From Ignavibacteria bacterium (GTDB taxonomy: Bacteria > Bacteroidota > Ignavibacteria > Tepidaquicellales > Tepidaquicellaceae), in NCBI GenBank assembly GCA_016710985.1, contig JADJTX010000017.1, positions 26,201 to 90,200 on the forward strand: a stretch of DNA of 64,000 nucleotides. Direction: 5' to 3'. Shown one piece after another: positions 17,634 to 27,596 of the stretch. Under the pieces are notes generated by a model. That model was not told where the DNA came from and ran no database searches. It saw nothing but the letters and a program-made list of their open reading frames with translations. Made by a program: the position numbers and the translations under genes. Positions within the stretch are counted from its first letter, which is position 1, and each line of letters opens with the position of its first letter.

Positions 17634-18761
17634 ATGAATTCAACTTTTGACAACATGCCATTCTATATAAAATTTTCTATTTTTTTTGTAGGCATTCTTG
17701 CATTTGGATTTTTGACTTACATAGGTCAGGATATAATAATCCCGCTGTGCTTTGCAGTGCTGATAGCAATACTTCTTGACCCGATAGTATCTTTCTTCGA
17801 GAGAATTAAGATTCCGCGCACTTTAGCAATTACACTGGCGCTTACTGTTGGAATTTTGCTGATAAGCGGATTAATTTATTTCTTTTCTGTTCAGCTAAGT
17901 TTATTCAATGAGTCGCTTCCTATGTTTAAGGAAAAGTTTAAACTGGTTTTAGATCAGAGTAAGGCATGGGCTTCATCCGAATTTAATATCAGTATGGACT
18001 CAATCAACAGCCAGCTTGACAACTGGAGTAAATCTCTCTTTGAAGGAACCGGCGCTGTGATCGGCTATACTGTCATGACTTTAACTGAATTAGTAATTGT
18101 CTGGTTGTTAATTCCGGTATATACATACCTCTTCCTATACTATCAGAATTTATTTCTTGCATTCATAGAGCAGGTAAGCGACAAAAAAAATCAGAAGACA
18201 ATAAAAGAAGTAATGACCGAAGGAAACAAAATGATACAGTCTTATTTAGTAGGGTTGGTGCTTGAGGTAATTATCATGTCAATATTAAATTCAGTCGGCT
18301 TGCTGATACTCGGTATAGAATACGCCATACTGCTGGGAATAATCGGCGCTTTGCTGAACGTAATTCCTTATATCGGCGGTGTAGTGTCAACAGCCTTACC
18401 AATGCTTGTTGCAATAGTAACGCACGATTCACTTCTTTCTCCTCTTTTGGTTTTAGCCGTGTATCTTTTCATTCAGTTCCTGGATAATAATTTCATTGTT
18501 CCGCTTGTGGTGGCATCACGTGTAAAGATCAATGCTTTGGTTTCGATCATAGTGGTTTTGATTTTCGGTGCATTGTACGGAGTATCCGGAATGTTCCTTG
18601 CAATACCCCTGACTGCGATAGTAAAAATAATATTTGACCGGATAGAATCATTAAAACCATTCGGGCTGATACTCGGTGTTGAAATTCCCACTAACACAAA
18701 ATTCATCAACAGCTTCACCAGAAGCAGATCAGTAAAAATAAAAGACGAAGGTAAAGGATAA
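17634..18761 (+). CDS. AI-2E family transporter (PerM/TqsA type permease)
   Basis: A 375-residue membrane protein. Paired helices lie near residues 12-70, a soluble helical segment with few charged stretches between about 75-150, then five to six more helices. The second half carries family hallmarks: GALLNVIPYIGGVVSTALP, FIQFLDNNFIVPLVVASRVKINALVSI and FGALYGVSGMFLAIPLTAI. Members export small molecules or ions; the substrate here cannot be told. The ATG lies directly behind the 8-bp array, with ATTAACAAATTAACAA as leader and no ribosome binding site. The next gene begins 7 bp after its stop, with AAAGGA inside its end, so the two are co-transcribed. Confidence 0.85.
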   Translation: MNSTFDNMPFYIKFSIFFVGILAFGFLTYIGQDIIIPLCFAVLIAILLDPIVSFFERIKIPRTLAITLALTVGILLISGLIYFFSVQLSLFNESLPMFKEKFKLVLDQSKAWASSEFNISMDSINSQLDNWSKSLFEGTGAVIGYTVMTLTELVIVWLLIPVYTYLFLYYQNLFLAFIEQVSDKKNQKTIKEVMTEGNKMIQSYLVGLVLEVIIMSILNSVGLLILGIEYAILLGIIGALLNVIPYIGGVVSTALPMLVAIVTHDSLLSPLLVLAVYLFIQFLDNNFIVPLVVASRVKINALVSIIVVLIFGALYGVSGMFLAIPLTAIVKIIFDRIESLKPFGLILGVEIPTNTKFINSFTRSRSVKIKDEGKG

Positions 18762-18767
18762 AGTAAT

Positions 18768-20294
18768 ATGGATAACAATTGCATTAAAACTCTTTCTGTG
18801 TGGACTGATACATTTAAGGTCCCTGAATTTGATTCATTAAAAGAAAATATCAATGCAGATGTTTGCATAGTCGGTGCCGGAATTTCAGGAATAACATGCG
18901 CATATTTACTTGCTTCGGAAGGGAAGAAAGTGGTTATAATTGATGACGGAATAATCGGCGGAGGTGAAACCGGAAATACAACTGCACATATAACTTCGGT
19001 TATTGATGACAGGTTCAGCAGAATTGAAAAGCTTCATGGTATTGACCGTGCACAAATGGCTTCACAGAGTCAGCGTAACGCAATCTTTGAAATTGAAAGA
19101 ATAATTAACAAGGAAAACATACAATGTGACTTCAAGAAAGTTGAAGGGTATTTATTTTTTAAAGCCGATGATAAAATTTTCACTGAAGAGTATGAAGCGG
19201 CAATGCGCGCAGGGATGGAAGTTGAAATCTCAGATTCACCGTTAAGTTCATTTAAAGATTATAAGACTCTTAAGTTTGCGGGTCAGGCTCAATTTCACGT
19301 TCTTAAATATATCGCTTCTCTAGCCAATGCAATTACAAAAATGAACGGGAAAATATTTACAGGGACTTTTGTAAATGATATTGAAGACAGTAAAGAACAG
19401 GTTATTATTAAAACCGGGAAGGTTTTATTATTAAAGCCAATGATGCAGTAATTGCTACTAACAGTCCTGTCAGTGATTATTTATCAATTCATACAAAACA
19501 ATCGGCATACAGGACATATGTCACCGGATATAAAATTAAAAAGACTCAGTCCCGGCTGCATTATACTGGGACACAGAGGATCCTTATCATTATATAAGAG
19601 TTTACCCGTTTAAAGAACATGATATTTTAATTATCGGAGGAGAGGATCACAAAACAGGTCAGGAAGAAAACCCGGAAGAAAGATTTATTAAACTTAATGA
19701 ATGGTCAGTAAAGCATTTTAATAATCTATCAACACCTGAATACAAATGGTCTGGCCAGGTGATGGAACCGGTTGACGGACTGAGTTTTATCGGTTGTGAT
19801 CCGGAGAATTCAAAGCATGTTTATATTATTACAGGAGATTCGGGGATGGGCATGACACATGCGACTTTTGGGGGAATGATCATATGCGATTTGATAATGG
19901 GAAAGAAAAATAAATGGTCAGAGCTCTATGATCCTAAAAGAATAACCGTGAAATCGGCGATGGAATTTGTAAAGGAAGGCGCTAATACGGTTTCGCAGTA
20001 CATAGAATTCGTTACACCCGGAGATGTTAATAATATTGATGAGATTAAAAAATGTGAGGGGGCAATTTTAAGAGATGGATTAGAAAAGATAGCAATATAT
20101 AAAGACAGTGAAGGAAAAATTCATAAGTTCTCGGCATTGTGTCCTCATCTTAAATGCATTGTGCAATGGAATCAGGTTGAAAAAAGCTGGGATTGTCCCT
20201 GCCATGGCTCAAGGTTTGACTGTATGGGGAAAGTTTTGAACGGACCGGCTATTTCAGACATGAAGAAAATTTAGTATACGAAAGATATTATTAA
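18768..20294 (+). CDS. FAD-dependent oxidoreductase with C-terminal Rieske domain (frameshifted)
   Basis: The N-terminal frame (18768-19451) shows a DadA-like FAD fold: ADVCIVGAGISGITCAYLLASEGKK (GxGxxG) and the DDGIIGGGETGNTTAH segment. Coding continues in other frames (VIATNSPVSDYLS, ALYWDTEDPYHYIRVYPF) and resumes at 19759-20274 with MEPVDGLSFIG and DSGMGMTHATFGGMII. It ends in a Rieske [2Fe-2S] domain: CPHLKC and CPCHGSRFD, with the Cys/His ligands of both clusters. One more shift near 20268 gives ENLVYERYY and a TAA that overlaps the tamA-like ATG (TAATG). Such fusions oxidise small amines or imino acids in some taxa; the substrate is unknown. Four shifts in total. Confidence 0.8.
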
Positions 20295-22039
20295 TGAAAA
20301 TATTCTTAAAATATTCAGCTGTTCTTTTCATACTTCTTTTTGTCTTTACCTTTCCTGAGATTTCGTTTTCCCAGTTATTATTGGTTGAAGAAATAGAGGT
20401 TAAATATAAGGACACTAAATCATTTGATGAAGATGTCTTGATATCAGCAGTTGGAATAGAAGAATCGGATGTCTACAATCCGCAGGTTCTCGGAGAGAAT
20501 ATATATAAATTACAAAAATTTTATTTCGATAACGGATTCTTTGATGCGAAGATTGACACGAGTGTGCGATATGATTTTAAAGAAGAAGAGGTATTCATAG
20601 ATATTATCGTTAAAGAGAACAGACACTATAAAATAGATTCGCTTATCTATGTTGGTCTTGATAGTATTACAGGCAATACTGCTGACCTTATGAACAAGAT
20701 CAAAAACATAAAATCAAAAGACTTTTACGATAAAAGTCTGATCATGCAGCAGACAAATGAGATCATTGATCTTTTGCAGAACAACGGTTACATGAATGCC
20801 AGACTGAAACAGGATTCGGGGACTATTGTAAAAAGGTATTCGGATTATTCCGAGCCTGCTCTGTCCGTCATACTACATTTCGAAGGAACAGATTCAATAT
20901 TTTATTTTGGTAAAACGAACATCAACATCCCTGATAATAAATACGGAGTAGACAAAGGAGTTTTAAAAAGAGAAATTGCTTATAACGAAGGGGACATCTA
21001 CAGTAAAGAAAAAAAACTCCTCAGTGAAAGTAATATCTCAAAAGTCCCGATTGTACAGAGCACGCGGATAAGTCCGTATGCAGTTAATAATAACAGGGTT
21101 GATTTCAATGCAGACATAATATTAAATAAAAAAACTGAGATCGGTCCGTATGGAGCCGCTGTAGTAATTGATAATTATTTTTATCTCGGTGGAGGAGTTC
21201 AGTATCTGAATAAATATTTTGCGGGAGGAGGAAAGATGTTAACACTTTCATTCGATGCACTTATCAATTCGTTTGATGTAAACCGGATCGAATTTTCCGC
21301 AGCTGTAACTCAGCCTCATGTTTTTAACAGCAGATCGTTTCTTACTGATAAAGTTACTGTTGGTTTATATAATATTAATGATTCAAAAAATTATTACCTT
21401 GGAAATCTGACCTCATATTTGCAGTCGTTTACAGATTTTACATTTTATAATAATGCTTCTATTGATCTTACTGAAGAGCTGATAAGATACAATTATGATA
21501 CTGCGACAAGTCCGACCATAACAACATTCAATTCTTTTTTAAGCACAACTTTTGTTCATGACAATACAAATGATGTCTTTTCTCCTTCAAAAGGATTCTT
21601 TCATTCACTTACAGTCGGGAACGGCGGATTACTTCCTAAAGCGGTCATAAGTCTTTTTGAGCCAAATGTATATTACTCTCAGTATGTAAAACTTTTTACA
21701 AGCAACAATTTTTATTTTAATTTTTCAAAAAAGCAGGGCAATACGGTTTTAGCGTCGAAGTTTCTTGTTGGCGACATCATTGAGTACGGGAGCGGTAACC
21801 GTGTGATTCCTTTACCTTCATTTTATAAATTTTTCAGCGGCGGCAGCAGCAGTGTAAGGGGATGGGGCGCAAGAGATAACGGAGTGCTTGTAAATACAAA
21901 TGACGGAGGCGATTTTTTAGTGGAGGGAAGCTTTGAACTGCGGCAGAAATTATTTCCGGGCGCAGATAATTTTAAGAAGAATATCAGCGGTGCGCTTTTT
22001 TTTTTTACACTAATTATTTTTAATCGTTCATGTCGTTAA
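20294..22039 (+). CDS. tamA: TamA/BamA-like outer-membrane assembly protein, C-terminus missing
   Basis: A 581-residue protein with a signal peptide (about 1-28), three POTRA-like repeats (about 30-265; e.g. NIYKLQKFYFDNGFFDAKI and LLQNNGYMNARL) and the first part of a D15/Omp85 barrel with the L6 motif SSSVRGWGARD near residue 530. The family inserts autotransporters or, with TamB, lipids and proteins into the outer membrane. After FKKNISGALFF the frame runs into a stretch of 11 T and ends within 15 residues. The last two or more barrel strands (some 80 residues) and the terminal aromatic are not found in any frame downstream. ATG overlaps the previous stop (TAATG). Confidence 0.8.
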   Translation: MKIFLKYSAVLFILLFVFTFPEISFSQLLLVEEIEVKYKDTKSFDEDVLISAVGIEESDVYNPQVLGENIYKLQKFYFDNGFFDAKIDTSVRYDFKEEEVFIDIIVKENRHYKIDSLIYVGLDSITGNTADLMNKIKNIKSKDFYDKSLIMQQTNEIIDLLQNNGYMNARLKQDSGTIVKRYSDYSEPALSVILHFEGTDSIFYFGKTNINIPDNKYGVDKGVLKREIAYNEGDIYSKEKKLLSESNISKVPIVQSTRISPYAVNNNRVDFNADIILNKKTEIGPYGAAVVIDNYFYLGGGVQYLNKYFAGGGKMLTLSFDALINSFDVNRIEFSAAVTQPHVFNSRSFLTDKVTVGLYNINDSKNYYLGNLTSYLQSFTDFTFYNNASIDLTEELIRYNYDTATSPTITTFNSFLSTTFVHDNTNDVFSPSKGFFHSLTVGNGGLLPKAVISLFEPNVYYSQYVKLFTSNNFYFNFSKKQGNTVLASKFLVGDIIEYGSGNRVIPLPSFYKFFSGGSSSVRGWGARDNGVLVNTNDGGDFLVEGSFELRQKLFPGADNFKKNISGALFFFTLIIFNRSCR

Positions 22040-22180
22040 TTCGTCAGTGCTGTTCAAAACGTTTTTAGTTAGATCAATAAAGTTAGAAAGAATAACATTT
22101 TGTACTGATTTTTCCGGTGCTTGAAAACTATCCCCGGTAATTCAATCTACAATTGTTCCGGCATTTCTCAAACACCTTTA

Positions 22181-22301
22181 GCTTTGCTCTCACAGATTAC
22201 ACAGATTTCCACAGATATATTACAAAGCTCTTTCGGGTTCTGGTTCAATATAATATCCATGTCAATTCTGTGTTAATCTGTGTAATCTGTGAGAGCAAAG
22301 C
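22181..22301. repeat. Long-range inverted repeat, CACAGATTA type
   Basis: The left arm GCTTTGCTCTCACAGATTAC... (22181-22215) is complementary to the right arm ending ...GTGAGAGCAAAGC (22268-22301), about 31 of 34 positions. Each arm is built of CACAGATT words with 8-9-nt spacing. It lies between the converging tamA-like and tamB-like genes, where transcription from both sides ends. Confidence 0.85.
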
Positions 22302-22318
22302 TTTACAATTTTAGTTTC

Positions 22319-22425
22319 TTAATCATTACTCATCGTTTTGGACGGATGTGTTAATTCGTGTTAATTCGTGAAATTCGTGGCTATCTCTTACTTTAAATAT
22401 TAAAGCGGTCAACTTAAGTTAATAT
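22319..22425 (-). repeat. Dispersed relative of the post-ligD duplication
   Basis: On the minus strand this stretch carries TTAAGTTGACCGC, then AAGAGA and repeats of CACGAATT(A/T). The same words in the same order occur in both copies of the 146-bp duplication at 14771-15062. The repeat overlaps the 3' end of the tamB-like gene by a few bases. The gap 22040-22418 holds no other feature than the two repeats. Confidence 0.6.
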
Positions 22426-25400
22426 TTTATCCTGTAAATAATTTTTACCCCGGTATTTGTTGAAGTTTCCGAAGTTCCAAAAACAGTGTTGCTCTCTTCT
22501 TCACGTGAAAACTCAAGCAACAATGTTTCAGGAAGATTCAGTCCTAAAAAATTATTCAAAGGATAATCAATTACAAATTCAAAGTTACGTATCTCTTTTA
22601 ATAATTTCCCACCGACCTTTATTGTAGCTTCACCTAACTCTGATGTAAATTCTACATCAGTATCTTTAACATTACCTTCGGAATATTTAAATTGCGCATC
22701 AATCAAAAAAGGAAGTATGTTTCTTACAGTCTGTGATACAATAGATGAAATATATAATGAACCGAGACTTGTTCCGAGACTTGATGCAACAGCCGTTCTT
22801 TCCGATGTTGAAAGTTCGCTTTTATATTTTCCGAACAAAAGAAAAGTAATGGCATCTGCCTGAGCATCAGTGCCGCTTACTGTAGTTCCGTCTTCAATTA
22901 ATTTAAGCTCGATCTTTGGCTCATCAAGCTCTCCTTTAATTGTCAGCATTACTTCAACCGGAATGCTCGCTACGGTGCCAAACTGTTGTGTTGATTTTAC
23001 TCCTTCGTGAACCGCCTGTATATCAAGAACCGGATTCGAGATCGGTCCGTCAAATGTGATCCTGCTGTTTTTAAGTTTAAAGTCTTTGTAAAACCTGTAG
23101 TAAGAATTATTAATTATATTTACTTCACCTACCGCCTGAAATTCTTTATCCTGTGTCTTTAAATTCAGATCAGCAGTAATTTCACCGAAGAGCCGGTCTT
23201 TGGTCAGGTTATCAAAATCAATTGAAACATAAATATTCTTTTGTGTTTTTACATTAATATCCATGTCGAGGAAATCAGCTGCTGAAGTTTCTTTTTCATC
23301 AAAAGTATACTGATATCTTGCAAAAGGATTTATTTTATAGAATTCATTTGCCTCTGTAATTATCAGTGTATCTTTGATAAAATTATCAGCAGAATCTGAA
23401 ACTGAAATGTAAGTAAAGTTATCCAGTTTATTATCATAACCTGTTCCTCCAAGAGGTATTGAAGAGATAGTTGCATCAATGATCAGCAGCTGTCCTGTGA
23501 TGCTTAATTTATCAAGGTTGCCTTTGATTTTTATTGCCGGAGAGCCGCTGCCTGCTCTTAAATATCCGTAAACCCCAAGTTCATTCTGACTGACATCTTT
23601 ATCCAGAAAGACCATGTCTCCCGAAGTATTCAGATCAATGTCATTTATTTTCATGCCGCTGAAATCTATGTTACCGAAAATATCAAAATGCCTTGCATCA
23701 TCACTAATGCTTGAAAGCGAGAGAGTGTTTATGACGAGATTCGAATTTTCAGTTGATGTATTGAGTTTGTATTTGTAATTCATTCCTGTCAGTCCTAAGT
23801 AAGCGCTGCCGTCATTAATGGATATTGATCCTTTAAGAACAGGCGAGGATGCACTGCCTGTTGCAGAAATTTCTCCATTCATGGTGCCTCCGATTTCAGG
23901 CAGTGAAGGTATTAATTTAAGAAAATATTTTAACTGGAAATCCTTTGAAGTTAGCTTCAGATCAGCTGACTTGCCTGAAAGATCTGTACCGGTCAAAGTA
24001 TCACTTTCGGTCAAAGGATTTCTGAACGGAATATCTCCTTTGATGTTCAGATTTCCTTTGCCTTCAGCATTGTTAAAGCTGATGTTGGTTTTGGCATTAT
24101 GATCTTTGTAATAAATGTCAGCTTTGAAATCACCAATATCCAGACTTTCTTCAAAATTTTCATATCTTAATTTATCCGTATTGAGATTTAAAATTAATTC
24201 CGGGTTTTCGAAATCTCCTTTGTAGTTAACTGATAAAACTGCAATGTTTCCTTTAACAGGATATTCCTTAACTCTTATGACTTTCGCCGTATCCTGTGAA
24301 TTTAATATTGAATATATATCTGATATTTTAATATTATCGCCTTCAATTTTTAAGTCGCTGTTTCCGTTAAATACAAAATCTCCGTTAATGTTTAAAACTG
24401 CATCAAGGCTTTTTACGGATAGCTTTTCGAAATTTACTTTCCTACCCGGAAAATAATTTATAACCCAGTCATTATCATTCGATATCTTAATGCTGCTGTA
24501 TGATATATTCACGCTGTCAAATTTTGTTTTAATATTTTCACCCGTGAGATCCGCTATTCCGGTCATAGCTGCGTAAACTCCGGAATCCTGCTGCGCTTTT
24601 ATGTTAAAATCAGCCAGAGAATTTTTCATGTCCATGTTAATTTTTACTGAATCAAAACCGGTGCTTCCGAAAGAAATATTATCTCCGGTTGTTTTGAGAT
24701 CCAGATCAATGGATGAAAGAGAATTCTTATCTGTCAGAAGAGCATAATTGTTTGATAAGGAAATATCTGCATTGAAATTTTTTAATATTATTGCCGTATC
24801 CTGATAAATAAAATCTTTAACATCAGCAACAGCAGCAAATGTAAATCTTGTTTGATCATTTGAAATGCTTCCGGTGATATTCCCGTCATACAATATTCCT
24901 AAAGGACTTAGAATAAGATTTGTCTTTGAGGTATCCTTTAAAATTAATTCATAGCTAATATTAAAATCTGAATTTAAACCGGAATTAAAATCCGGATCAT
25001 AGTTGACTATTTCTTCTTTTGGAAAAGTGTATGACTCTGTATAGTCATTATCCATCGTCACAGAATCCGGGATCAGTTTATTTTTAAATTTTTCAGAGAT
25101 CATTCCGATGTTATAACTTAATACTTTTCCAAGTGAGCCAATGTTAAAATTTCCCTGCGCATTGAAATCAAAGAAGTCTGTTGAAACTATCACCGCGCCG
25201 TCTCCGCCTGAGTTTCTGATCTCAATATCCAAAGGTGTTTGCGGGATCTGATTGTCAGCATAGTAAGAATCGCCAATATCAAAATTAAAATTTCCGCTTA
25301 TGTTTTCCGGACTGCTTCCTCTTCCTTTCACATCATAGGAAAAATTCAGATTGCTGTTGTCTTCATCGTTATTTGTGAATTTAGAAATGTTAAGATTATT

Positions 25401-27004
25401 TACTCTTCCGGTCAGATCATAAACAGGATTTTTCATATTTGCAATGTTAACTTTACCTTTTGCTGTTACGCTTCCAAATGAAGAAACGTGCCTTATGTTC
25501 AGTGCGATATTATTTCTGACAAAATTAACTGATCCTTCGGAAATCCGGATATCATAACCGGCAATTGAAGAACGGCTTATGTTATATTTTACAGAAGCAG
25601 ACATTGAATTAGGATCAAAACCTTTTCCTGAAAATTCTGAATACAGATTCAGATTACTGCTCAGACTTTTGTCTTTGAGAATATTTCCGAGATTTAAACC
25701 GGCGGTGTTTATTTTCCCGCTGTAAGTTTCTTCTGCTAAATTCACATTTACAGCTCCTCCTGTAAAACCCTCATCAGTAGTAATGTCAAAGTCAGAATAG
25801 AATTTTTCAAATGTTCCGTCAAACTGAAGATCACCTTTTACTCTTCCCAAATGTGACAGATCAGGTATGGAAGGATCATTATAAACAGCCTTAATATCTT
25901 TAGTAAGAAAATCAAGGCTATCAATAATTACGTTTAAATATAGACTGTCAGGTTCATCCAGATGCTTTAAATTTCCCTTAATGTTTACGTAAGAATCCGG
26001 AAGCCTTAGTGTAAGATCGGATATATTAAAATCTTTGTATTTACCTTTTGCATAAAGACTCAGACTTACAATACTGTCAAGGTATTCAGCATCAGGAACA
26101 AAGAATCTGACATCACTGAAATTTATTTTTTCAATGTTTATGTCTGCTTCAAAATCTTTATCTCCGAAGTTTTCAAAGGCAGTGCTGTCAAAGGGATTAA
26201 ATTTATCTACATAGATCTTATTAAATTTGATGTGAGAGCGGTCTGTTACAATCTCAAACGAATTTACTTCGGTGATTGTATCAGCTTCGTTGATGTCTGC
26301 TTTAAAAATAAAACTGTTAACATTAAAGTCAGAGTTTGTATTAAATGAAAGGTTCTTCATTTCAATGCTTTTTCTTTCCCTGAAATATTCCGCGTTAAGC
26401 TCTAAATTCAAATTTGATACAAACAGATCATTGAAATCAAATTCCGGTTGAGCAATGGTCTGAGATACCGGGGAAGGAAGTGAGTCATTAAGCTCATCTT
26501 TCGTTTTAAAGGAACCATTCTCAATTTTTAATTTACTAACTGTAATATCCCAGTCAAATGGAGAGGAGCCTGTGTCTGGTTCATCTGAAGCGCTGAACAG
26601 CTTAGAGAAATTCCAGATAAGATTTTCCGTGGAGTCTTTAATTTTAGTAAAGTTTATTTCAGGCGAGTTCAGAATAATATGGTGCAGCCGTATCTGATGA
26701 TCGAGCAAACCCCAAATGTCATATTTTAAATCAATTGAATTAAACTTCAGAAGTGTATCATTATCTACGGTAATGTTTCCGCTGTCAAGCGTCAGACCGG
26801 TACAGATGTTTCCTTTCAGAGATGTTACGTGAATCCTGCTGTCTTTTTCAGCCCATCCTTCATTCAGTTTATCAATTGCGAAATTTAAGGCAAGCTTGTT
26901 GAATGAATCTGTCTGTATGTATAAAAATAACGCGATGAGAAGTACAAGTAATATACCAAAGAGCCATAAAAATACTTTGAGAAATTTGTTAAATAATTTT
27001 TCAT
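22419..27004 (-). CDS. tamB: TamB-like translocation and assembly module protein
   Basis: One long frame covers 22419 to about 26980. With a one-base correction in an A run at about 26995, the gene starts at ATG 27004-27002 and reads MKKLFNKFLKVFLWLFGILLVLL, an N-terminal membrane anchor, giving about 1525 residues. The body is an AsmA/TamB-type stack of beta repeats rich in Asp, Asn and Ser. The C-terminal DUF490/TamB domain carries EFQAVGEVNIINNSYYRFY, FKLKNSRITFDGPISNPVL and the closing LLLEFSREEESNTVFGTSET. It should bridge inner and outer membranes and move lipids or assist TamA. It converges on the tamA-like gene instead of following it, which is unusual. A possible sigma-54 promoter lies just upstream. 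Confidence 0.9.
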
Positions 27005-27026
27005 TTGAAATGCTACTATCTAACTG

Positions 27027-27042
27027 AACAATCCTTATGCCA
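27027..27042 (-). promoter_or_regulatory. Possible sigma-54 promoter for tamB
   Basis: Minus strand reads TGGCATAAGGATTGTT: -24 box with one change, correct spacing of five, and TTGTT at -12. It ends only 23 bp before the ATG at 27004, so the leader would be about 12 nt, unusually short. Weaker than the divergent site at 27197. Confidence 0.3.
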
Positions 27043-27196
27043 CGAGTTGTTTATAATTCTTTTAAAAAGCAGTCTTTTAAATATAGTTTCAAGTGATTTA
27101 GCTGTCTATATGACAGTTATATATGACAATTATGTCAATTATTATTTATAAAGGAAAAAGAAGTTTGCAAACTTAAACAAACAGCAACAATTGCGC

Positions 27197-27212
27197 TGGC
27201 ACAGTCATTGTA
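27197..27212 (+). promoter_or_regulatory. Putative sigma-54 promoter for the acidic protein/yihY unit
   Basis: TGGCACAGTCATTGTA: a perfect -24 box, exact spacing, and a -12 box TTGTA identical to that of the site at 270-285. It ends 42 bp before the ATG at 27254, whose AGGAGG site sits between. The gap 27005-27253 is thus a divergent regulatory region for the tamB-like gene and this gene. Confidence 0.6.
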
Positions 27213-27253
27213 AATAAATATAATATTCATAACATAAAACAGGAGGATGTTAA

Positions 27254-27475
27254 ATGTCAGAGGATTATAATCCAAACATAAAAACTCCGGAAGAACTGGA
27301 GCTTGGTTTTTCAGCGAACTACCGTGAAGAGTACAATGATGTAAATAGTTTATTTGACGGTTGTTCGCATGACGAATCTGAAACTGATAATGTAATCCGT
27401 GAAGAACTTGATGCAAACGGGCAACCACTATCAAATTTTAACAGAATTATTATCACTTCAATGGAACTGCAGTAA
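27254..27475 (+). CDS. Small acidic protein of unknown function
   Basis: 73 residues, strongly acidic (many Asp/Glu, e.g. EDYNPNIKTPEELELG and DNVIREELDANGQ), without signal peptide or membrane segment. A perfect AGGAGG lies 7 nt before the ATG, one of the best ribosome binding sites in the window, and a sigma-54-like promoter lies upstream, so the gene is probably real and strongly expressed on induction. It precedes yihY by ~120 bp that contain an inverted-repeat structure. I do not recognise a family. Confidence 0.6.
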   Translation: MSEDYNPNIKTPEELELGFSANYREEYNDVNSLFDGCSHDESETDNVIREELDANGQPLSNFNRIIITSMELQ

Positions 27476-27498
27476 TTATATCAATGGGACAGCCCTAA

Positions 27499-27547
27499 AG
27501 TCCCGGGTAAACCCGCCCCTCAAATTAATTCTTGATGGGGTGGGACT
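27499..27547 (+). other. Potential branched RNA structure before yihY
   Basis: An outer stem AGTCCC/GGGACT encloses two hairpins: GGGT-aa-ACCC and GCCCC-TCAA/TTGA-T-GGGGT (the latter with one mismatch). It lies in the leader between the acidic protein gene and yihY. It might be an attenuator, processing site or transcript stabiliser; there is no T tract. Confidence 0.35.
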
Positions 27548-27596
27548 TATTATTGTTGTCGTACTAACGGGAGAAAAGTCAAATTTAATTACAATT

